A DNA stretch of 47,673 bases. Origin: Bacteroidales bacterium (lineage in GTDB: Bacteria > Bacteroidota > Bacteroidia > Bacteroidales > Muribaculaceae). Location: the NCBI GenBank assembly GCA_014800895.1, contig JAAVFG010000014.1:57543-105215 (forward strand), in the 5' to 3' direction. Both the position numbers and the translations under genes were made by a program. Each line of letters starts with the position of its first letter. The stretch's first letter is position 1. Below the pieces are notes generated by a model. It was not told the DNA's origin. It made no database searches and worked only from the letters and a program-made list of their open reading frames with translations. Of this stretch, positions 41,811-47,673 are shown piece by piece.

Positions 41811-43175
41811 ATGATTACAAAATTTCCTTGCGTTATAGCAATACTTATATTTTCCGCCTTATCGGTTTTCCCTTTTTCAGTATCTTTTGAGGGAAACTCC
41901 AGAAGCGTTGTAGAAATTGAAGGCAACAAATCGACGGGCCTGGATTATATATATGTAGCCTATAATTCAAAGGAAATTGACAAATTAAGTATATCCGGAT
42001 TATCTGGCACAGTTTTTGATATAAAAAGATACAGTAACCTTGGAGGTGGATTTGCAGAAGACGTACCTTTCTCAGTTTCAGATGGAAGGATTATAATTTC
42101 CAAGCCTGAAGGCAACATGGGATATCTGCTTTCTACCTCCACGGGAACCTCCGCTTTCTGGCTTGTAGACTATGCGTCTCAGCCTCTTCACCTATCTTCT
42201 ATAAATTTACTTTCTGATCAAGATTGTGAGAGCACATCGATAGAGATAACAGGCTCAGGGGAGCCTATCCATTATTATACCATTGATGGACGCCAGCAAG
42301 TATTGAGCAGAGAGATATTGTTAGAATATAATACTCTGGAATGGAATGTTGAACAGTCAATTTATGATCAGGTAAGCAAACAGAAGACTCTTGACGCAAT
42401 AGGAAGGGTGCTTCTGATTCCACCTGTATATTCTTCCACGACTTTCAACGTTAAAGGAGACCGGTTTCTTAAAGTTTGGGAGAGTGAACAAACTATTGAA
42501 AGTTCGGTTTTCCGCCCAAATGCTGTAATGGTCAATTCTTTTGCGGAGCAGACAAATGGGAATCAGGATGACGCGGATAATGGTTCTAATGTTATTGCAG
42601 GAGAGACATCCGGATTAGGAGGATCCGCTCCGGCTGATATCTCCTTTACGGGATATATATCAGACGCGGTCCTTCATACGGAATGGCAGATGGCAACCGA
42701 TGGAGAGTTTGATAATATACTTTACCGCTTCAATGAGCAGGATTTTAATTACACATTCCTTGAAGAGGGTCAGTATTACATACGATTCATAGGGAGCAAC
42801 GCGGATGGAAGCTGCGAGGCGATAGGGGACACCTACGAAGTCACGATCGGAGCATCTGATTTAAGAATTCCAAATGCATTCTCACCGAACAATGATGGAG
42901 TTAACGACGTTTGGAAAGTTGGATATCGTTCCCTGATTGAATTTGAATGCTGGATATATAATACAAAAGGCACTCAGCTTTTCCATTTCAAAGACCCTTC
43001 AGATGGATGGGATGGGAAATACAAGGGTAGAGCCGTTAACCCCGGGGTGTATTATTATGTAATACAAGCTTTGGGAGCAGACGGAAAGAAGTATAAGAAA
43101 AGCGGAGATATAAATATTCTCAATTACAAAAAGATTGGAGAGAGCACAGTTGAAACTCCCTCCGAAGAAGAATGA
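41811..43175 (+). CDS. Secreted protein with a gliding motility-associated (T9SS type B) C-terminal domain
   Basis: A 454-residue exported protein (signal peptide about residues 1-23). The N-terminal 330 residues are beta-rich and unassigned, with a PKD-like segment around 270-340 (SAPADISFTGYISDAVLHTEWQMA, then FLEEGQYYIRFIGSNADGSCEAIGDTYEVTI). The last 100 residues are the CHU_C/gliding motility-associated domain: IPNAFSPNNDGVNDVWKV, then IYNTKGTQLFHF, WDGKYKGRAVNPGVYYYVIQA. That domain directs T9SS type B export to the cell surface. It overlaps uvrA by four bases (ATGA), an unexpected operon partner that recurs in Bacteroides as far as I remember. Confidence 0.85.
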   Translation: MITKFPCVIAILIFSALSVFPFSVSFEGNSRSVVEIEGNKSTGLDYIYVAYNSKEIDKLSISGLSGTVFDIKRYSNLGGGFAEDVPFSVSDGRIIISKPEGNMGYLLSTSTGTSAFWLVDYASQPLHLSSINLLSDQDCESTSIEITGSGEPIHYYTIDGRQQVLSREILLEYNTLEWNVEQSIYDQVSKQKTLDAIGRVLLIPPVYSSTTFNVKGDRFLKVWESEQTIESSVFRPNAVMVNSFAEQTNGNQDDADNGSNVIAGETSGLGGSAPADISFTGYISDAVLHTEWQMATDGEFDNILYRFNEQDFNYTFLEEGQYYIRFIGSNADGSCEAIGDTYEVTIGASDLRIPNAFSPNNDGVNDVWKVGYRSLIEFECWIYNTKGTQLFHFKDPSDGWDGKYKGRAVNPGVYYYVIQALGADGKKYKKSGDINILNYKKIGESTVETPSEEE

Positions 43176-46006
43176 TGGAAAATAATATACTAAACTCTTC
43201 CACCTCCGTAGACGTCTATGGGGCAAGAGTACATAACCTGAAAAATATAGATGTTTCCATACCTCATAATTCCCTGAGCGTTATTACAGGATTAAGCGGG
43301 TGTGGGAAGTCATCGCTTGCATTTGATACTATCTTTGCCGAAGGGCAGCGTCGATATATAGAGACTTTTTCATCTTATGCCAGAAATATGCTTGGCTCCT
43401 TGGAGCGACCGGATGTGGATAAAATCACCGGACTTTCTCCTGTGATATCAATCGAGCAGAAGACCGTAAATAAAAACCCTCGAAGCACAATCGGCACTAC
43501 TACCGAGATTTATGACTTCTTCCGTTTGCTTTATGCCCGCATGGGAGAAGCCCGAAGCTATATCAGTGGGAAACCGATGGTAAAATACACTAAGGAGCGT
43601 ATAGTTGATATGCTCCTTGACGAGTATGAGGGTAAGAAGATATATGTCCTCGCGCCTCTTGTGAGAAACCGAAAAGGTCACTATAAGGAACTCTTTGAAA
43701 ATTTACGCAAGAAAGGTTTCATTTATGTCAGAGTGGATGGCAAACTTGAAGAACTCTCCTTTGGGATGAAACTTAACCGCTACCAGAATCATAGTATAGA
43801 ACTGGTAGTAGATCGTCTTAAGCCGGATCGTGAAGATGTGCAGCGTCTGAAAGCCACGGTTGAGAGTGCTCTTAAACAAGGTGAGAAACAGATGATGGTG
43901 ATGGATATGGATACTGAAGAGGTTAAACATTTCAGTCAGCTGCTCATGGATGCTGAGAATGGGCTCTCTTATCCCGAGCCTGCCCCTCATAACTTCTCTT
44001 TTAACTCTCCGCAGGGGGCTTGCCCGCGATGCAAAGGATTGGGTTATGTCAACCTGATCGACACGTCAAAAGTTATTCCGGACACCTCCAAAACCATATA
44101 CGATGGAGCAATCACCCCCTTAGGGAAATATAGGAATTCTATGGTGTTCTGGCAAATCAAAGCCATCTGTGAACTTTATGGGTGCAATATCAAAGATCCT
44201 GTGGAGAAGTTACCCAAAGAGGCATTGGATGATATACTTCACGGAACTGATGCAAAACTGAATATTCAAAATGAAACTTATTCCCTTTCATCCGTTCGCC
44301 CCACATATGACGGCCTGCTGAAATATATAGAAATGCAGCAGGATGAAGATGCCGGTAGTGAAGCTAATAAATGGAGCAATCAGTTTTATTCCGTAGCTAC
44401 TTGTCCGGAGTGTCACGGAGACAGACTCAATAAAATCTCTCTTCATTATTTTATTGACGGGAAAAATATAGCGGAAATATCCCGCATGGATATATCGGAA
44501 TTATATCAATGGACTCAAGGACTCGAGGACAGACTGGATCCGGCAAAGAGGGTAGTGGCAGAAGAAATTCTTAAGGAGATCCGAAGCCGATTGAAGTTTC
44601 TTATTGATGTAGGTCTGGATTATCTTTCCCTTAACCGTGCCAGCGCCACTCTCAGTGGTGGTGAAAGCCAGCGTATCCGGTTAGCTACTCAGATTGGCTC
44701 GCAGCTTGTCAACGTTCTTTATATACTTGACGAGCCTTCCATAGGATTGCACCAGCGTGACAATATCAGACTAATAGATAGCCTTAAGCAGCTTAGAGAT
44801 AACGGCAATTCGATCATTGTAGTTGAGCATGATAAAGATATCATGAAAGAAGCTGATTATATTGTGGATATTGGTCCCGGAGCGGGTAGGAAAGGGGGTG
44901 AAGTGATGTTTCAAGGCACTCCTGAAGAGATGCTGAAGACTCACACCTTAACGGCTGATTATCTAAACGGGGATAAAGCAATAATGGTTCCTGATAAGCG
45001 AAGGATAGGAAACGGAAAGGAAATAGAGATTAAAGGAGCTACCGGACATAATCTAAAAAATGTAGATCTCAAAATCCCTTTAGGGAAGTTTGTATGTGTG
45101 ACAGGAGTGAGTGGTAGCGGTAAATCATCTCTGATCAACGGAACACTTCAACCATTACTGAGTCAGAAATTCTATAGGTCACTCCAAGAGCCTTTGCCAT
45201 ACAAAAAAGCACTCGGTCTTGAAAACATAGATAAAGTCGTGACTGTCGACCAGACTCCCTTAGGAAGATCACCGCGCTCAAATCCAGCCACTTATACCGG
45301 AGTATTCGCAGATATCCGCAAATTATTTGTAGAATTGCCTGATTCAAAGTTAAGAGGATACAAACCCGGGCGTTTCTCTTTCAATGTGGCTGGCGGCAGA
45401 TGCGAAACCTGTAAAGGAAACGGCTATAAGACTATCGAGATGAATTTCCTCCCTGACGTGCTCGTGCCATGTGAGGAATGTCACGGTAAGAGATACAACA
45501 GGGAGACTCTGGAAGTAAGATATAAAGGCAAATCTATTTCCGATGTATTAGAGATGACTGTCAACCAGGCGGTTGAATTCTTTGAGAATGTCCCTGTCAT
45601 ACTTAAGAAGATCAAGGTGCTTCAGGATATCGGTTTAGGCTATATCAAGCTTGGACAGCCCTCGGCAACCTTGAGTGGGGGCGAAAACCAAAGAGTAAAG
45701 TTAGCCACAGAATTGGCAAAGAAAGATACCGGCAAGACCTTGTTCCTTTTGGATGAACCGACTACGGGATTACATTTTGAAGATATCCGTGTGCTCCTGA
45801 ATGTAATCAACAAATTAGTTGATAAGGGGAATACTGTTGTAGTTATCGAACATAACCTGGATGTTATAAAATGCGCTGACTACATAATAGACCTTGGTCC
45901 CGGTGGCGGACGTGATGGAGGAATGATTATGGCGGAAGGTACACCTGAAGAAATAATTAAGGTTGAAACTCCGACCACCAAATTCTTAAAGGAGGAATTA
46001 GCATAA
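43172..46006 (+). CDS. uvrA: Excinuclease ABC subunit A
   Basis: A 944-residue dual ABC ATPase that finds DNA damage in nucleotide excision repair with UvrB. Both nucleotide sites are intact: Walker A GLSGCGKSS near residue 37 and GVSGSGKSS near 645, signatures LSGGESQRIRLA and LSGGENQRVKLA, and Walker B ILDEPSIGLH and LLDEPTTGLH. Zinc modules are CPRCKGLGY..CPECHGDR and CETCKGNGY..CEECHGKR. Its ATG overlaps the stop of the upstream T9SS-tailed gene as ATGA. It ends near a hairpin at 46038-46079. Confidence 0.98.
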   Translation: MMENNILNSSTSVDVYGARVHNLKNIDVSIPHNSLSVITGLSGCGKSSLAFDTIFAEGQRRYIETFSSYARNMLGSLERPDVDKITGLSPVISIEQKTVNKNPRSTIGTTTEIYDFFRLLYARMGEARSYISGKPMVKYTKERIVDMLLDEYEGKKIYVLAPLVRNRKGHYKELFENLRKKGFIYVRVDGKLEELSFGMKLNRYQNHSIELVVDRLKPDREDVQRLKATVESALKQGEKQMMVMDMDTEEVKHFSQLLMDAENGLSYPEPAPHNFSFNSPQGACPRCKGLGYVNLIDTSKVIPDTSKTIYDGAITPLGKYRNSMVFWQIKAICELYGCNIKDPVEKLPKEALDDILHGTDAKLNIQNETYSLSSVRPTYDGLLKYIEMQQDEDAGSEANKWSNQFYSVATCPECHGDRLNKISLHYFIDGKNIAEISRMDISELYQWTQGLEDRLDPAKRVVAEEILKEIRSRLKFLIDVGLDYLSLNRASATLSGGESQRIRLATQIGSQLVNVLYILDEPSIGLHQRDNIRLIDSLKQLRDNGNSIIVVEHDKDIMKEADYIVDIGPGAGRKGGEVMFQGTPEEMLKTHTLTADYLNGDKAIMVPDKRRIGNGKEIEIKGATGHNLKNVDLKIPLGKFVCVTGVSGSGKSSLINGTLQPLLSQKFYRSLQEPLPYKKALGLENIDKVVTVDQTPLGRSPRSNPATYTGVFADIRKLFVELPDSKLRGYKPGRFSFNVAGGRCETCKGNGYKTIEMNFLPDVLVPCEECHGKRYNRETLEVRYKGKSISDVLEMTVNQAVEFFENVPVILKKIKVLQDIGLGYIKLGQPSATLSGGENQRVKLATELAKKDTGKTLFLLDEPTTGLHFEDIRVLLNVINKLVDKGNTVVVIEHNLDVIKCADYIIDLGPGGGRDGGMIMAEGTPEEIIKVETPTTKFLKEELA

Positions 46007-46037
46007 AAGATTTTCCCAAAGAATAGTAATAATAGCA

Positions 46038-46079
46038 TAAGGAGATGGCATTAATAGAAAAAATTAATACATCTCCTTA
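46038..46079 (+). terminator. Terminator of uvrA
   Basis: TAAGGAGATG (46038-46047) pairs with CATCTCCTTA (46070-46079), with ATTAAT pairing further inside across a short A-rich loop. It is followed by TATCTATACTTTTG. The remaining 150 bases to the CDF gene hold a -7-like TACTTTTG at 46086-46093 and a short frame I do not accept as a gene. Confidence 0.75.
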
Positions 46080-46221
46080 TATCTATACTTTTGTTACATA
46101 ATCACTATTATGTTAAATAGAACTAAAATCTTTATACGTGTAGATGAGTCATTATATAATTTTCCGAGATTATCACTCCCTCTTCCCATAATTATGAATT
46201 TTTTATCTTCTGGAAAATCAA

Positions 46222-46245
46222 AGCCGGATAATTAATTATCCGGCT
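46222..46245. terminator. Perfect palindrome over the CDF stop codon
   Basis: AGCCGGATAATT and AATTATCCGGCT form a perfect 24-base palindrome whose centre contains the CDF stop codon (46234-46232 on the minus strand). With the minus-strand TTTGATTTT that follows it can act as a terminator for the CDF gene. Confidence 0.65.
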
Positions 46246-47125
46246 CTACATGTATATAGATAATTACGTCATCTCCTAATTCCTTATGGAGTGCTTCCTC
46301 AATGTCGGTAGCAATTATATGTCCTTCCTGGACAGTAATGTAAGGATCAACGTGGACATTCATCTCTATTATAGTAGAATGTCCATTTCTACGACCTCTC
46401 AGATTATGGATTTTTCTGACTCCTTCTACTTTCTCCGCTAATTCCCGAATCTCAGCAATTTCACATTCCGGCAGCGCAACTTCCAATAATTCATTAATTG
46501 CAGGTTTAGCTATCTTCATAGCCGAGTAACCAATCATGAAAGAGATAATGATAGATGCAATTGGATCACATATCCGCCAACTGTCGCCAAGCAAAAAAGC
46601 TAATGTGACACCCACAAGCGTCGCTACTGATGAAACGGCATCACTTCTATGATGTTCTGCATTAGCGAGCAAAGATCCGCTACCTATTTTTCTACCGGCA
46701 TTCCTGGTATATCGATAACAATATTCCTTAAGACCTATGGATGCTATAGCCACCACAATAGTCCAAATATCGGGCTTCTCCGGAATAATGCCGCGACAAA
46801 TACCCATTATCTGCTCCACGCCCTCTATACAAAGGAATATCGCGACTAAAAATAAGATAATTCCTATAATCAGAGAGGCAAACGTCTCATATTTACCGTG
46901 TCCATAAGGATGGTCGTTGTCAGGCTTTTTATAAGCAGCCGCGGCAAATAGAATCACAATGATGTCGGTAACAAAATCACTTACGGAGTGATAGCCATCC
47001 GCTACAAGCGCATCACTATGTCCCCAATAACCAAAGAATAGTTTAAGAACAACAAGTAACGCATTAATCCAGAAACCGACCACAGTGACATGGCGAATAA
47101 TCTTTACATTCTCACTTGGAGTCAT
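46232..47125 (-). CDS. Cation diffusion facilitator (CDF) family transporter
   Basis: A 297-residue metal/proton antiporter that should export Zn2+, Fe2+, Mn2+ or a similar ion from the cytoplasm. Six membrane helices lie in residues 12-205. The transport site motifs are DALVADGYHSVSDF in helix 2 and AEHHRSDAVSS in helix 5, each with paired His/Asp. The cytoplasmic C-terminal domain (about 210-297) has the ferredoxin-like dimer fold with HNLRGRRNGHSTIIEMNVHVDP. The motif HHxxD in helix 5 with H/D in helix 2 does not by itself settle metal choice. It stands alone, opposite uvrA. Confidence 0.93.
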   Translation of the reverse strand: MTPSENVKIIRHVTVVGFWINALLVVLKLFFGYWGHSDALVADGYHSVSDFVTDIIVILFAAAAYKKPDNDHPYGHGKYETFASLIIGIILFLVAIFLCIEGVEQIMGICRGIIPEKPDIWTIVVAIASIGLKEYCYRYTRNAGRKIGSGSLLANAEHHRSDAVSSVATLVGVTLAFLLGDSWRICDPIASIIISFMIGYSAMKIAKPAINELLEVALPECEIAEIRELAEKVEGVRKIHNLRGRRNGHSTIIEMNVHVDPYITVQEGHIIATDIEEALHKELGDDVIIYIHVEPDN

Positions 47126-47147
47126 AATATTCAGGTAGTAATAAAAT

Positions 47148-47174
47148 AAAAAAGCAGCTGAAATTCAGCTGCTA
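47148..47174 (-). terminator. Terminator of the tRNA-Gln pair
   Basis: On the minus strand AGCAGCTGAA pairs with TTCAGCTGCT (47174-47154 overall) and is followed directly by TTTTTTATTTT, a textbook factor-independent terminator three bases beyond the second tRNA. Confidence 0.9.
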
Positions 47175-47176
47175 AG

Positions 47177-47247
47177 TTGCCTTGGAAAGACTCGAACTCT
47201 CACAAACGGAACCAGAATCCGGTGTGCTACCATTACACCACAAGGCA
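47177..47247 (-). tRNA. tRNA-Gln (anticodon CUG), copy 2 in transcription order
   Basis: Seventy-one bases with acceptor TGCCTTG/CAAGGCA plus an A discriminator, a D arm with AATGGTAG, and a T arm GAGAG-TTCGAGT-CTTTC. The anticodon loop is TTCTGGT, giving anticodon CUG for Gln codon CAG. The anticodon stem CCGGA/TCCGT has a C-U mismatch at the outer pair. CCA is not encoded. It is identical to the other copy. Confidence 0.92.
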
Positions 47248-47267
47248 GTGATTGGATTGAAATTGTG

Positions 47268-47338
47268 TTGCCTTGGAAAGACTCGAACTCTCACAAACGG
47301 AACCAGAATCCGGTGTGCTACCATTACACCACAAGGCA
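47268..47338 (-). tRNA. tRNA-Gln (anticodon CUG), copy 1 in transcription order
   Basis: Identical in all 71 bases to the copy at 47177-47247 and 20 bases upstream of it. Both are transcribed from the promoter at 47375-47406. Confidence 0.92.
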
Positions 47339-47374
47339 TCATTTCATCTCCGGGGCTCTCCCCTTTTGACACTG

Positions 47375-47406
47375 CAAAATTACATATAATTTTTTAATCT
47401 GCCAAA
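47375..47406 (-). promoter_or_regulatory. Promoter of the tRNA-Gln pair
   Basis: On the minus strand TTTG (47406-47403) and TAATTTTG (47382-47375) are 20 bases apart, the full Bacteroidota consensus. Transcription would start near 47368, about 30 bases before the first tRNA. Confidence 0.75.
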
Positions 47407-47427
47407 TAATTCGGAAAGATTTTTTAA

Positions 47428-47673
47428 TTATTTTGTAATTATTCTTCGCGCGCCTACATAACGAGGTACATAATATCCCTCATAATCAGATATCTTAACC
47501 CCTTTTAAACTTGCATGGATAAATTTGAATTTTCCTGTTTCATTATCGGCAGAAACTACAATGCCTACATGTCCAACATTCTTTCCGCTCCTTCGGCTGG
47601 TGAAGAATACCAAATCGCCGGGACGAAGATCATTTCTATCCACCTTCTCTCCTTGTGTATACTGATCGCGAGA
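47428..47673 (-). CDS. NlpC/P60 family peptidoglycan hydrolase, 3' end only
   Basis: The 81 residues visible are the C-terminal part of an NlpC/P60 domain: LRPGDLVFF, then VGHVGIVVSADN with the catalytic His, and FIHASLKGVKISDY with the third triad residue. The catalytic Cys and the N terminus lie beyond the right edge of the window. An internal GTG at 47643 is not the start, because the frame stays open to the edge. These enzymes cut stem peptides of peptidoglycan and are usually exported or lipidated (Spr/NlpC type). The gene ends next to the tRNA promoter with no clear hairpin. Confidence 0.9.
   Translation of the reverse strand, partial: SRDQYTQGEKVDRNDLRPGDLVFFTSRRSGKNVGHVGIVVSADNETGKFKFIHASLKGVKISDYEGYYVPRYVGARRIITK

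Noticed and set aside
46110-46235. A 41-codon frame on the plus strand, with a TACTTTTG box 16 bases upstream, between uvrA and the CDF gene.
   Set aside because: The protein has no recognisable features or ribosome-binding site, and its end lies in the palindrome over the CDF stop codon, which explains why both frames end in PDN. Chance is more likely than a gene.
47172-47397. Open frames on both strands across the two tRNA genes.
   Set aside because: The repeated protein sequence comes from the duplicated tRNA-Gln genes and is not coding.
1-47673. CRISPR array, prophage, integrative element or insertion sequence.
   Set aside because: No regular spaced repeats, transposase, integrase, relaxase or att-like repeats were found, and the gene content is of ordinary chromosomal type throughout.

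Overview
The window reads as ordinary chromosome of a member of the Bacteroidota, order Bacteroidales. The evidence is the repeated -7 element TAnnTTTG, often with a -33 TTTG about 20 bases upstream. It also includes several Bacteroidales-type families (DUF4293, DUF4886, DUF4405), proteins with type IX secretion (T9SS) tails, a short archaeal/eukaryote-like ProRS, and a fused aspartokinase/homoserine dehydrogenase gene followed by an iPGM-family homoserine kinase candidate. A gut Muribaculaceae-like organism would fit, but that is inference. I see no prophage, insertion sequence, integrase, plasmid gene or CRISPR array.

Layout. 0.2-6.2 kb holds single genes: a secreted esterase, a GIY-YIG protein, a ZIP metal transporter, a secreted carboxymuconolactone decarboxylase/cupin protein, a DUF4405 membrane protein, a DUF1349 protein and a small envelope protein. 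6.3-9.6 kb is a small regulatory neighbourhood. An NTF2-like gene and an HxlR regulator diverge across a striking palindromic operator. An AraC regulator then diverges from a flavoprotein/acetyltransferase pair, and a short repeated motif flanks these genes. 9.7-11.4 kb has a subclass A2-like class A beta-lactamase lipoprotein followed by an AlkD-type protein. 11.5-13.3 kb has a secreted hypothetical protein and a Rossmann-like hypothetical protein.

13.4-23.5 kb is the metabolic centre, all on the minus strand: ilvD-ilvB-ilvN-ilvC followed by thrA-apgM-thrC. Together they take aspartate semialdehyde to threonine and run the shared isoleucine/valine pathway. Two candidate leader peptides, each overlapping a hairpin, lie upstream of ilvD and between ilvC and thrA. 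They suggest translation-dependent control and are the most interesting thing I found here.

23.7-36.4 kb is on the plus strand: a Dcp-like M3 peptidase, a DUF4293 protein, a Y-family DNA polymerase with a YolD-like partner, a DUF4886 SGNH-like protein, proS, a dipeptidyl peptidase IV, an unknown membrane protein, miaA and a hypothetical envelope protein. 36.5-41.6 kb is on the minus strand: dapA, dnaG and a NatAB-like ABC exporter. 41.8-46.0 kb has a T9SS type B-tailed protein overlapping uvrA. The right end has a cation diffusion facilitator, two identical tRNA-Gln(CUG) genes with a clear promoter and terminator, and the 3' end of an NlpC/P60 hydrolase cut by the window edge. Most convergent gene pairs are separated by strong hairpin terminators.
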